This document shows positions 23,696-34,763 of a stretch of 64,000 bases of DNA, piece after piece (within the stretch, counting starts at the first letter, position 1; every line of letters starts with the position of its first letter). The notes beneath the pieces are model-generated. The model was given only the letters and a program-made list of their open reading frames with translations, ran no database searches and had not been told where the DNA came from. The stretch comes from Ramazzottius varieornatus (Eukaryota > Tardigrada > Eutardigrada > Parachela > Ramazzottiidae): the NCBI GenBank assembly GCA_001949185.1, contig BDGG01000001.1, forward strand, positions 5,509,527-5,573,526, given 5' to 3'. Both the position numbers and the translations under genes were made by a program.

Positions 23696-24823
23696 TTACA
23701 GCTCTTGTTTTTTGTATCCTTTTTCCGACTCCTTTTTGGCTGATTCCTCTTGCTTATTGCCGCAGAACGACAGCTCCTCACACATCGATTCGGGCTTGAG
23801 GTATCTCGATACCTTGTCCATCACAGGTGGCGCTGCCAGCATGAATTCCTTTTCACAAGCCTGCGTATCCTTCTTCCCGTATTCCATGCAAATCGACTTC
23901 GCTGCATCTAGAACTCTGTCATCTAGTTCGAAAGAGCCAAGGCGGAGAATCTCCTTGCAGTGCTCCAACATCTTCTTGCATTCTTCGCACGATGCTTCTT
24001 GAGGAATTGCGAGTGATTCGTCATCGAGTTGATCATCGTTACACAGCTCGGCGTTCCGGCACATCATCATCGGGTCCAGAAGGAGTTCATGGACCACCCA
24101 AGCTTCTTCAAAATGGTTCGCCAGCTCAGCACACATCTCGTTGACGTACTTGTTGGATATGTGAGCACACAAGTTCTTTATCATCGGAGGGTACTCGGGG
24201 TTGCTGAGCTTGTCCAGATACGTAGTTCTGACTGCTTTTGCAAAGTTCATGCAGGTATTGCAGTGTTCCCCGGAGTTCGTGAGCTGGTTGGTAACTGGTT
24301 TCCAGAAGGAGTTCGACTACAATGAAAACGGAATAGGCGTGAACAATAAAATTCGGCAGCTCACTTTGCGGCCAGAACAGGTATCGAAATCAAACGAATA
24401 ATCGAGACCAGAAACTGTTGAAGATTGAAACATTACCTTGTTGTGTGGTACCACGCCGCAAAATTCCAGATGGTGACAGAGGTAAATAGTCGATTTGCCC
24501 AGATTAAAATCGATATTCTTTCGAATTTTATGCATGTTCCTGTTGAGTCCCATGACACAATTTTCCTGTTCCCCTGTTGTACCAGAAGGTAGTTGTTTGC
24601 AGGTATCCTTGAAGAATTGAATGAGTTCGGGTTTGGTTGTCTTTCTGGTCTCCCGAAGCACATTTAGTCCACCCAAAAGGTTCATCACACACCACCAGCA
24701 TTCCGGTGTGCTGGTATTTTCGAGGATTTTCATTGATTCGGCATTCCGGTACTCATAGTCATCTTTCGCTGCTATGACGCGTAGCCAAAGCGAAGCCAAA
24801 AAACACAGAGATAATGACTTCAT
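23696..24823 (-). CDS. Secreted protein with three saposin-B-like domains
   Basis: Two exons (24823-24437 and 24316-23696), phase 0, give 335 residues. A signal peptide (MKSLSLCFLASLWLRVIAA) is followed by three Cys-patterned helical domains: CWWCVMNLLGGLNVL...C...C...HHLEFC (about residues 42-125), CNTCMNFAKAV...MCAELA...CRNAELC (about 147-215) and CEECKKMLEHCKEI...C...C...MCEELSFC (about 230-310). The end is Lys/Glu-rich. Saposin-B domains bind lipids or disturb membranes, and each uses six cysteines; the CxxC start and paired late cysteines fit. Two related decayed loci follow at 27.9-28.5 kb and 29.7-30.1 kb, so this is a small local family. The precise lipid role is unknown. Confidence 0.8.
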
Positions 24824-24829
24824 CTTAAG

Positions 24830-25890
24830 GCTCTTGCATGTTACTGTGCTGTAGGAAGAAGTATGTAATTAACTTAAGGCAGTTTCACCGGTGACCAGAT
24901 CAGGCTTGCTGTTTTTGTCCCACAGTAACTGAAAACTTCCAGTGTAGTACTGAACGCGGGTCAACAACAAATGTGGTCTTTTACGAGTGCCGCGTTTTTC
25001 ACAATAGGGAGCAAGGTGCAGTCTTTTTTACAGAGCACGCCAGCTACTGGGACCGGAAATTCGATCCTATCACGGCCAAGTTCAAGTTCACAGCCTAGTT
25101 TCCTGACTTTTCGAAGGCGCGTACTGTTGACCAGCCACATGGTGTTAATACTGTAGTACTGTACGTGACGGTCTTCCCTGACTGTACAATGCTTGCCAAC
25201 CCGATGACACATGACTCGACCTACGACTGATTAGTGCTGCAACGTCACGTGGCATCGGGTTGGCACGCACCAACGACATTGTAGACATTTATACATCCAG
25301 CTTCCGCGTTCCAGCTGGTCTATCTCGAGGCAGTAGCAGTACGCGCACGAAGAAAAGTGTGGAACAGCGCAAAGTCTGGACCCAGCGGAAAAAGCCGGCA
25401 TCGTGAGATTCAACCATAAAAAATTGCCAGAAAGTACACTCAGTTTCACGCAATTCTCGAAATTTTTTTACGGTTGATTACGTTGCCGTCTTTTTTCGCT
25501 TGGTCCAGACTTTCTCTTCGTGCCTGCACAGAAATACAAGGAACTATGCTCGGTTGTGCTTGACTTTATTGACGCATTGGGCAACGTCGCAGAGCTTGCC
25601 GGGCAGAAAAGGTTTGCCTGGGGCTCTTCGGTTTGGAACTTGCGAACGAATTACGCGTACAGTGTGAACAACAAGATTTGCGCAAGACCAGTACCGGTCA
25701 CACAACTTCCGTCTTTGCCGGCTCTCTGCCTTCTTGTCTTAGCTTCGTGAAATACAATATACAAACGATACGTCGATAGATGAGAACGATGGATGAGAGC
25801 ATTGATCTCTGCGACGAAGTTTAATCAAGTATCAGGCAATTTATCCTTTTTAGATTCACCGTACCACAATATATTCCAGCCTGGACGATG
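24830..25890. other. Intergenic; no gene supported
   Basis: The region separates the saposin-like gene (minus) from the fringe gene (plus), so promoters for both should lie here. Short open frames have no recognisable domain. TACAGTAC/GTACTGTA phrases near 25150 resemble MITE termini, but I find no paired end. Confidence 0.4.
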
Positions 25891-25900
25891 TAGACTTTGA

Positions 25901-27790
25901 ATGAGCGAAATCGTGTCGGACGGACAGGACGCCATGCGAAAATGGGTTTTTAGCCTACTCATTTCGGCTTTGTTTTGCTTTGTGACATATCGACTACCAC
26001 CTCAGACTGCAAGCAGCCCGACAAATCACAGTGCAGCTGGAAGTCCGAATCGAAGTTTCCACAAAACGATTTACACTCCAGCTTGTGTTCCATTGAGCCC
26101 GGAAACACCATCCGACTTCTTGTTCCTGACTGTTCGGACGACTCCAGTTAAGCACCATTCGAGACTCAAAGCATCGCAGGATACTTGGATCAAGGATGCT
26201 GCGGACATGAAATCGAGCGATGGAAAAAAGACGACAAAAGTATCCGCCAGTCAGAGTACATGACATTGTATGCGCGAGCTTCCTGTAAGTAATGCTTTTT
26301 CACCGCAGATATACGTAGTGACGGACAGCTATACGCGCAAATCTACACAGGAAAATCTGGGTATGACTTACATATAATATGAACGCCGGCTGTGCATCTT
26401 TTATATCGATGATGCTATAGATGGCTCGCATATCATATATGAAACCCATTGCGGCAGGTACGAAAGGAGTACAAAATTTGGCCAAGACGATTTAAGAAGT
26501 CTTTTCATGACATGCGGGATTGAAGAGCTATTATTCCGCTGCAGGTCGATTATCCAGTCCCAAGGTTGCAGTCTCCACAAAGAACTTTCTTTATTCTACA
26601 CGGTGGCCGACCACGCGAGGTAACAAAAACAATCCTCAAAGACTAAAAACCCAGAGGTTCGCCAAACTGTATTTGGTCGTTGCAGGTGGTTTTGCCACGT
26701 TGATGACGATGCTTACATCAACGTTCCAGCCCTACTTGTGCTTCTATCCCAACACAACCATGAAGAGCCCTTCTATATCGGAAGGAGATCGCTTCCAACA
26801 GGCATTTGGGGATGGGACCACTTGAACAAGGTAAAGGCGGCAGAACAAGAAACTAACTTGCGGGTTCGGAAGTCAGTCGACCGTGAGAGTATCACCGTGT
26901 GTACAAAGTCTGGTCAGGTTTTTAAAGTTACAGAAACACATTATGGTGGACTTTGTGACCGGCCAGGTCATATGCCTAAGCAAAACAGCCATGGAGATGC
27001 TGAAACCCTTGGTGACGGAGCTCAAGCATCCTTGGAACTTTTTACGTTTGACACGACATCATCCAGACGACATCATTTTGGGCTACATTTTCCAGCGCAA
27101 GTTCGCCTGCAGTTGTAACGAACATGCAGTACACGTGCCTGCCCTAAATGTGGGCATGGACAAAAATGTGGGCAGCGCAGCGAAAGCGGCACGGGCCAGC
27201 TGAGGTCGACCAATCAATTAAATCAATCTGAGCAGCGCCGCCTTCGCTCCAGGGCCCTCTTTCTGTGGCCATGCCCACATTTAGGGCAGGCGCGTGTACA
27301 GGATAAAACTTATCTCCTTGTTCACTTCTGTAGATTACCTCCATATGTCGATCACGGAGTCCCAGCGCATGTACATCCAATATGATGATCTCAGAAACCT
27401 GACGGAAACGGACATAAGAAACGCGGTACGTATAACGAGCGCATGCTGTAGGCTCTCTAGCGGTAACAGCTTATTCTTTGAGGGCCCCTCAGTTTCACGC
27501 TGGTCTACTCTGGCAATAGTACTGACCGACTAGGTAATTCGGTATCGTGGTTTGACCATGGCTTCTTTTAGGCCACCATGAGCTATGGCCGTCGAAACGT
27601 ATTTGTTCTTCCAAGGGAAAACGCCACCGTTGTAGCCGAAGACTCAATCTCCAAAAGGTACATTAGTCTTTGCAGATGTTCGCGAATGGTAGGCCTTTCG
27701 AGCACCGTATCAGCTGTTTTTAGTTACAGGTTCCACGCACTTCACTCCTACTACACCCAAAAAAGCAGAGATTGCCAAAAGCCGGAATGA
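25901..27790 (+). CDS. fng: Fringe-like beta-1,3-N-acetylglucosaminyltransferase
   Basis: A type II Golgi glycosyltransferase that in known animals extends O-fucose on Notch EGF repeats. Exons: 25901 (or 25934)-26239, 26309-26360, 26421-26619, 26686-26830, about 26934-27110, 27334-27425, 27572-27657 and 27730-27790. They show an N-terminal anchor (MRKWVFSLLISALFCFVTY), FLFLTVRTTPVKHHSRL, DTWI, IYVVTDS, the catalytic DxD segment WFCHVDDDAYINVPALL, VTGQVICLSKTAMEML, HPDDIILGYI, MSYGRRNVFVL and the end RFHALHSYY, all in the order of Fringe proteins. Most junctions agree in phase. The 3' end of exon 5 is unsettled: TGCA|GTTGTA fits the next exon in phase. A MITE fills the following intron. Confidence 0.85.
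27132..27298. mobile_element. MITE family E, complete copy (GTACACG ends)
   Basis: Inverted ends GTACACGTGCCTGCCCTAAA and its mirror (right end, reading inward TGTACACGCGCCTGCCCTAA) each continue into GTGGGCATGG. The element is about 167 bp, inside an intron of the fringe gene. A partial copy flanks the N gap at 20018. Confidence 0.88.
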
Positions 27791-27866
27791 GGTAATAAGA
27801 GAACCGGCGAAAATAAGCCAGGTGCTTTCCGGAGGTTGATTGAAGTCATCATTATATTCTTAGTTC

Positions 27867-28530
27867 TCACGAAGCGAGAGCGCTGTTGTTCAAGTCTATA
27901 CACAAGGTAAACCAACTCTCGTCCCTGACGTTACTATAGTCCAGCCTTTGGCACATAACTTCCGGGCCGATATACGTAGATACTTTGTGCATTGTTGACG
28001 GCATGGCGGTCATGAACTCTCGTTCACAAATCTCGGCTTCTTCCTTGTCTTCCTTGTCATACTCTCTGCACGCCGCTTTTGCGCCTTTTTCCACTCCGTC
28101 ATCTAGTCCGAAAGAGGAAAAATTCATGGCCTCCTTAGGGAACTCCAGCATTTCCATACATTCGTGGCACGTTGTCCGGTGAGGTTTTACTTACGTTTCG
28201 TCTTCAAGCTGTCCATCGTTGCGCAGCTCCAAAGATTGATATAGGTACAAAGAGGCAAGGATCAGTTCTCGGATCATCCACGCGTCGTCCCGTAAGTCTG
28301 CCAAATCCATATTTCGTTGATAAACTTATTGGAAACAGGGGTGCACAGCCTTTTTGCATTGTTTCGCATAGGCTGCGTCGGTGTAGCTGCGCAGGTTTTT
28401 GTTTGTCCCCGCTTTGCGAAACTGATGCAGGTATTGCAGTATTCGCCGGAATTTGTGTTGACATCTTGACCGGGAAGCTTCCACACGCAGGCTTTCTGTA
28501 GGCAATAAAGAATATTGTTAGACCATGCAA
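27867..28530 (-). pseudogene. Decayed saposin-like paralogue
   Basis: The minus-strand segment 28157-27867 aligns with the third saposin domain of the gene at 23.7-24.8 kb: CMEMLEFPKEA, FGLDDGVEKGAKAACREYDK, CEREFMTAMPSTMHKVSTYI, MCQRL. The CxxC-type cysteine and the last cysteine are lost (RLDYSN where the intact copy has ELSFCG). Upstream pieces to 28530 are frame-broken. Most likely a pseudogene or a heavily diverged relative. Confidence 0.6.
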
Positions 28531-29670
28531 TGCCGAAAGTATTTTCTAAAGTTTACAAACACCAGGTACAGACATGAGTGAGCCCAACTGTTTAACACTC
28601 TGGTTACCAAGCTTTTCGTGTCGGCGGATTACCAGTGTGCTCATTGTGAGCACAGAGGATTAATTGGTGGAAAAGGGAAGGCGTGACCCAAATCAGCCAA
28701 TAGGGATTTTCGGAATTTCGATAATTCCCTAACCCCGGGTTTCGAGTCCTACCTGGCTCGTAGGCTATTCGTTGCAAAACTCCAGGTGCTCACAGAGCTT
28801 TGCACCGGAGGCACCATGCTCCAAAACTTTCCGGAATTTTTGGATGTTTGTAATCATCCTTCCCGTTCTATGGTTGTGCTGGACGGGAACCTCGTACAGA
28901 AAGAGGTCTGCGCTTCGATAAAGATTCCGCTCGACTCGCTTAAACAGGTTTAACTAAGCCTATATAATCATCGTACCCTGGAAATTGTTTTCAATCCGCT
29001 GACGACCATACTTCTTTGTCTCACACGTTTATGCACCATCCGCCATTCCTCAAGAACGCACCGTCACCTGATAAACGTATCGAGATACACAAGAAGCCAC
29101 AACCTTAACAAAGTTTCGAAAAGGCAACAAGCGAACACGAAAAATAGGATTGAAGGACTGCGGAAGTTATTGTTCCGGCTGTAGTATGTATCATACCACA
29201 ATAGTTGCATACCGGGTGTCGGTGTTGACAATGAGAAGTGTTTATTCTGGACTCCAGATCCTAAGGACCTCACTTCCCGCTTCTCTCAGCCCAAAAAGCA
29301 TCCACGGGAGAAAGACTACGGCGAACATAGTAGTCATCCCTCCCATCAGCAAACGTCAACACACTGTTAGCAGGTGCAAAGTACTACGTTTGTCTCTGAC
29401 AGCAAGAAATGATCAAATTCAAGTCGTGTTTTCCGCTTTTTTCCCGGTGCCCTGCGTCCATTTGGTTCAAGGGCCAAAGACTGTACGACATACCAGGTAA
29501 ACGACCTATAAGGATTCTGTTGCACTGTACTGCGCCGTAGGGTTCCCGGCGCTCACCGTGACAACCCAAGGTAATGAAAACTTCGAAAATCGTTTAGAAA
29601 TGTGAGTGAAAAGTGCAATTTATAAAAACCAGATTAGCTCAGTCATCGACCAGACGGAAACAGCGTTGCC
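28531..29670. other. No gene supported
   Basis: Short open frames on both strands, for example 29150-29500 plus and 29064-29273 minus, lack domains, and splice chains were not found. One hydrophobic minus-strand stretch (29064-29160) could be a membrane segment. Confidence 0.35.
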
Positions 29671-29689
29671 GAGTTGATTGAATTGATGG

Positions 29690-30140
29690 AAAAATTCCTA
29701 CAAGTCGGTTTTCTCAGGGCCCGTTTTCATGGCATTGTTCAGCCAGTCAATGTCCGCTGCATAGCAGTATTCTGCGCACGGGTTGACAGGAGACTTGTCG
29801 TTGTCAATGACGTTGAGGAACTTCTTCATGTTGTTGGTCAGGCCCTCGACGCATTCGCCTTGGTCCTTTCTGATGATAGCAGGAAACAGCTTGCAAACAT
29901 GTTGGTACATTCTAGCAAGGTAAGCTCCGGAGGTTCTCGATGCCGATCGGTAAGCATGCAGTGTTGGTAGCATCTGCACCATGCACCAAGTGCATTCCGT
30001 GGTGCCGATGGTGGGAACTGGGAAGATCGCTTTTATCTGTAGTCCGGGCTATCCTCGATTTTGATTCTGCTTCCCGCATCCGTTGGTCCACAAAGCATCC
30101 ACAGGGAAAGCACAAACGCCCCATGCCTGAATTAGCCATG
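29690..30140 (-). pseudogene. Partial saposin-like locus (first-domain type)
   Basis: On the minus strand ECTWCMVQMLPTLH, then MYQHVCKLFPAI, GECVEGLTNNMKKFL and NPCAEYCYAA reproduce the spacing of the first saposin domain of the 23.7-24.8 kb gene (CWWCVMNLLGGLN, CKQLP, NCVMGLNRNMHKI, CHHLEFC). The CxxC motif and later cysteines are intact in this domain. No signal exon or following domains could be joined, so it is either a fragment or a gene with exons that I missed. Confidence 0.5.
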
Positions 30141-31270
30141 CCTGTGTCTTACCTACAAAAATTATCAAAACAATGGGATGAAACTGGGCCTGCTAGTCTG
30201 GATACATATTGGTAAAGTGACAATACAGATGACAAGAAGGGACCGACACCGAAGTTCCTTGGACCGGCTGAGAGAAGAGAACCAACCGGAAGAAGCTACG
30301 TGTAACCTTGCAGCAATCTTAAATTTATTGCATAGAACATACAGAACAAAGCACTTCTGTGTCAAATGGAACGCAATGTTTCAGGGCTGAAACTTGTCTT
30401 GCTCGATCTCGTAATACAGTACAGCTCTTATCTACACTAAGTTAACTGTAGGAGGCATTGTCTGTGGCGGCCACCGAACTTGAATATTTTCTCCGTCGAA
30501 GAACTAAGTTTCCATCGTCCTAAGTCCAAGAATTAAGTCCATGCCATCGCCATAGGTTGGTTTTTGCGAATTTCTATCCGGAATCCACACTCATTCACTG
30601 CAGACTACGCTCACCCCGCACACCGCCCTAATTCATTGACGCAAGCAGAATTACGGTTACAGTGCACGAGGTCAACCCTTTTGGTACCACGAGCTTCAGA
30701 TACAGTGTACAGTACGTCTACACCTTGCGCCCAGTGTGTCAAAACAATGGTATTTGATGAAGCATACCTACAGTACATCAAAACTCGACCTTGGCATGTC
30801 GTGATGCAGTCACAGAGTACAAAATGCCATATGCGCGCCATGGCACTTGCAATGTGGGTGGCACGTCTGGGGATCGAGTTCCTACAAAGTAACGTTACCG
30901 ATTGTGCGTAACGCCCAGCAGTTCAGGCTGCTCAGTAGATCTATTGCAGGATAATGTTCCATGCATGTGGAAAATTATCCGGGTTCACTCACACGAAGGA
31001 GCTATCAGTTTCGTGTCTGCCACCTACAGTCTGTAACGACGTTCAAGTTCACTGTCATGTCCAACATCAGTCTGCAGTTTCATAACGTCGGTGAAACTTT
31101 CTTTCGCCTGCATAACCATTTAGCTACCGCAGCTGACGTCCCAGACATTTCTCTATACTTGGCCAAGTCGTTCGGGTCCATCAAAGCTGATAGTTTCTTT
31201 TAAATCTGTTCTGGGCTGTCCACTGAGAAGGAAATGTTTGCTTCGTCCAAAGCGCTAACTTGAAAGCTAT
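30141..31270. other. Intergenic; no gene supported
   Basis: Frames up to 115 codons (30564-30911 plus) have no domain. The stretch just before 31277 should contain the promoter of the secreted Cys-domain gene. Confidence 0.35.
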
Positions 31271-31276
31271 CGGGAA

Positions 31277-32465
31277 ATGTTATTCCTCTTCACTCCAACG
31301 CCGTCTTGGGATTTACTGTCCATCGCTTACTTTCTCTGTGTCGTTCAATCCACTACCGCATGGCCGGGGAACTATGGTGGAACGGCGATGTCAAACGGCG
31401 GACTGGCCAGCATGTCCGCCATGGGTGGCGGAATGGGAATGGGTATGGGTAACGGAATGGCTGGTGCAATGAGTAGCGCCATGACCGGCGGACTGAATGG
31501 CGGGATGAATTCCTTTGCCAATGACCTAGCGGTACCAAGCGAGTTTGGTGGTAGCATGTTCGGATCCGGAGGGATGAATCCGGCAGCGTCAACGAATTTT
31601 CAGAACGGCTTTCCGACTAACCCATACCGATCCGCAGCTGCCAACATCGGTTCAATGTAAGTGGCTTTGGAGCGTTTTCATCCACTTCAAGTACACGTAT
31701 CGGCAGTAACTTTTGGGCTTTGGAGTGACCATTTTTGGGTTTTTCAGATGTTACTGTGATGTGCGCGTGAACAAGATGGGTACTCCTGGTGACCTTCTCT
31801 TCAAACTCCACTATCCCACTATCAATGCGGAAACCTGCCAAATGGCCATCCAGCAGTGCATGCTGAGTTGCAAGAACCAGGCACAACGGCAACTGACCGG
31901 AAATGTGCTGTTTGAAGAGGGAGGGCTGGAGAACCTGGCACCAGACAAGGAAGTAACCGTTGGGACAGTTCTCTGCAAAGAGTAAGTGGGGTAACAAGTC
32001 CGAAAAGCAGCCAGGCTCCTTATAGCCTTTTTTGTTAGGACGGGTTTCAATGTGATGTAATGTTGTTACAGGCATAACAAACAGATCGCTCCACCAGGCG
32101 TCATCGCTTCGGTGTTTGCCAAGCCCGATGCCTGCGGTCGCGCCTCACCGGTCTACGACTTGACCGGTGAGGAATCCCGCCTTTGCTGTACAATGATTGC
32201 CCATCCGTACGTTCTGAAGGAACAAATCCTCGTCTTCAGTCCGGAATGTATTGCCGGAGTGGCTCCGGCAGCTGCTCCCGGTACCGCTGCAGCGACCCCC
32301 GCCGGAAGTCCGGCACCCGCTCCAGGGGGCGCTCCGGCTGCAGTTCCTGCTCAAGCTCCCGAACCGGCTCCTATGGCTAGTGCCTTCAATCCCTCCATTC
32401 AGTCAATGCCTCAGTTCCGGCAGTTTGATCCTATGAATGCCATGATGCTTGGTGCTTTTGGTTAA
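31277..32465 (+). CDS. Secreted Gly/Met-rich protein with a Cys-patterned domain
   Basis: Three exons (31277-31656, 31748-31981, 32072-32465) join in phase to 335 residues. A hydrophobic leader (LLSIAYFLCVV) is followed by a low-complexity Gly/Met/Ala region (SAMGGGMGMGMGNGMAGAMS), then a folded part: CYCDVRVNKMGTPGDLLF, TCQMAIQQCMLSCKNQA, VLCKEHNKQIAPPGVIA, ACGRASP, RLCCTMI, PECIAG. The C-terminus is Ala/Pro-rich. The eleven or so cysteines of the middle part suggest a disulfide domain; I do not recognise the family with certainty. AATAAAATG and AATAAAACG at 32550-32570 are good polyA signals. A cuticle or extracellular-matrix role is a guess. Confidence 0.75.
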
Positions 32466-32841
32466 ACCTTGTCAATTTTTACTTTTTGATTTCGTACCAG
32501 AATCCGTGAATGTTTTCTCATGTATCATCGTTTTTCTTCCGTAAAAATAATAATAAAATGAAAAATAAAACGTACAATCGTTATTGTATTTTCTCGGTAT
32601 TTCTACGAGCTACGTCAAATTACACCCGCACCGATATCACTGATTGCTTGGTTGTCGCCCGTCACCGCACTTGATTGGCGAGTAATCTTTGATTGAAGGC
32701 ATAGATATTTTCTTGTGCCCGGCGGGTAATATCTACCGCAGCAGTCGCGTGATTCGCTGAACTATCGAGAGAATACAATAAGTTACGTTCCAGTAGAATG
32801 TAATGGAATGGAAAAAAACGCTAGAAGAATAAAACAGAATA

Positions 32842-34176
32842 TCATTCTGATTTCCAAAAGTCCTTGCTAGTAACTGCGGCTTTTTTGGCTTCTTTAGCCA
32901 TCTCTTGCGCTCTTTTGAAGTACACATTCTCACTGAGGGGTTTGCTCCATTGTGCTAGTTGCTCCAGAGTCCGCAGAATCTCATCTTCCTCCACGATTCG
33001 ATTCCCATCCATAGCGACATTCCGCAGCTTCACTCCGCAACCCGACTTTTCCACCACATCCGCGTTCCCGTGTTGGTCTCCAAACATCGGCCAGGCCATA
33101 ATGGGCACGCCGCACGACAAACCTTCCAAAGTACTGTTCCATCCACAATGACTAATAAAGACCCGTACAGCTTCGTGCTTCAGGATATCCTTCTGTGGCG
33201 CCCAAGCCACAACCAGGAACTGCGCGTCACTCTTTGATGCCTCGGCCTTAATTCGGGCCCGTTCTTCTTCTGGTAGAAGCTCCTGCTGCGGCTGTCTCAG
33301 TGACCATATGAAAGGCTGCTCTGATTTTACCAGCGCAGCGTAAACCTCGCTCAGCTGTCCCTTACTCAGTGCGCCAATGGACCCAAATGACACATAAACC
33401 AGAGACCGTTCTTTCTGCTTATCCAGCCACGAAACAACTTTGTCCGTCTGTTCAGTGACCTTCAGATCGCCTTCAGAGGTCGGCAGCATAACCGGGCCGA
33501 TAAGTCGAACGTCGATGCCGGAAAATCTCGAGCAGTGAAGACCTAAATCGCCATAGAACCCACGTTCAAGTGCGGAAAAGGAATTGACCAGGAAGCATCT
33601 TGAGAGAAGCAACTCTTCTTGTAACAGCAGGTTATGGGTCTTCCAGCTCTGAATCATGCACTTCGGGTCGGGGTTTTTGAAGAACTCGTCATCTGGTACG
33701 GCCGGGGAATCAGGCGAGGTCCTCAGTATCTCGATCGTCAGGGACCCGCTCAATGGACCGAAAGCGTACACTGGTATACCGCGTTTGCGGCATTCAGCAA
33801 ACGTCACATGCCCAGTTGCTACGTCGATGACAACGGCGTCAATTGATACCACTGGTTTCTTATCAGCGCAACCATGGCAGGTAGATAGTTGGTCCAGTTG
33901 CTTGACAAAAGCAGCTTGAAGCAGGTGCATCATGTTGAAAACGCCAGCGATGGAGATATTTTGGTCAAGAGCTTTGTCGATGGTGTCGTTCAGAGCGAAG
34001 AACTGGATATGTGGATCGGTACAGTGCGAGCAGACTCCTTGATCCAGCAGGTTCGCCGAGACAGCCAGCGTGGCATGATGGCCGACGGATGTGATCACAC
34101 GTGCAAGCTCCAACAAGGGTGTGATGTGACCGATCGCCGGTAAAGGCAGGAGCACGAAGTGTTTAGGAAGAGCCAT
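32842..34176 (-). CDS. UDP-glycosyltransferase, plant/bacterial-like GT1
   Basis: A single-exon GT1 enzyme of about 444 residues, start MALPKHFVLLPLPAIGHITP at 34176; an upstream in-frame ATG at 34275 is less likely because family members begin near this motif. The N-terminal acceptor domain starts with the P-x-GHI-P pattern. The C-terminal donor domain carries SLVYVSFGSIG and the PSPG box (WAPQKDILKHEAV...SHCGWNSTLEGL...WPMFGDQHGNADVV), which binds the UDP-sugar. The catalytic His of GHITP is present. No signal peptide and no C-terminal membrane helix are visible, unlike classic animal UGTs of the ER lumen, so it is probably cytosolic. This resembles plant/bacterial-type UGTs found in some invertebrates. 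Substrate unknown. Confidence 0.88.
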   Translation of the reverse strand: MALPKHFVLLPLPAIGHITPLLELARVITSVGHHATLAVSANLLDQGVCSHCTDPHIQFFALNDTIDKALDQNISIAGVFNMMHLLQAAFVKQLDQLSTCHGCADKKPVVSIDAVVIDVATGHVTFAECRKRGIPVYAFGPLSGSLTIEILRTSPDSPAVPDDEFFKNPDPKCMIQSWKTHNLLLQEELLLSRCFLVNSFSALERGFYGDLGLHCSRFSGIDVRLIGPVMLPTSEGDLKVTEQTDKVVSWLDKQKERSLVYVSFGSIGALSKGQLSEVYAALVKSEQPFIWSLRQPQQELLPEEERARIKAEASKSDAQFLVVAWAPQKDILKHEAVRVFISHCGWNSTLEGLSCGVPIMAWPMFGDQHGNADVVEKSGCGVKLRNVAMDGNRIVEEDEILRTLEQLAQWSKPLSENVYFKRAQEMAKEAKKAAVTSKDFWKSE

Positions 34177-34279
34177 TTTCCTGGAGACCGTCTGGTAAGT
34201 ATGGAGAGATTCCGTGAACCTATGCCAGAAAGAAGGAAGTGAGGATTGTTCATACATGAGAACCAGAAAACGCATATAC

Positions 34280-34763
34280 GGAAGACGCGCTTACCTGCAG
34301 TCTTTCCGGTGTTCCGATGCGAAGCTTCTGAGTGTGTTCTAACTCGAATACTACAAAGGTCCAAACGAAGATTAAAACCGGCTGGGCATAGTCTCTGGAG
34401 GATTCCGTATGGTCCTGCCACTTCTTACGACCGCGCAGATTGTTGTGCGGTTTGTGCTGGTTGTACGATGACGTCACTTGTCGCAGACAGCTGGAGGAAG
34501 TACGTCGTTGTGACGCAAGCGACTGAATCTGATTGAAACGTATTTCTGAATTCTTACCTCATTCGTCCGATATTATTCTTCTTTCTGTATTCTCTCGCAG
34601 TTTCTCTATCTCGTAGCCTTTTACCTCGTTGAACTACGGGATCACAGACATCTGGACGTCATTGCCGGAAGTCCGAGAGATCGTAGGCCGCCGCTTGATC
34701 TTTGCTCTGCACGAAGCGGAATCGTCGTCTTACCCGTATTATCTCCATCCGTTTCTGTTTCCG
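34280..34763. other. Divergent intergenic region between UGT and ABCF1
   Basis: The two genes point away from each other, so both promoters should lie in these roughly 480 bases. No other gene is supported. The last about 200 bases may be the ABCF1 5' UTR. Confidence 0.4.
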
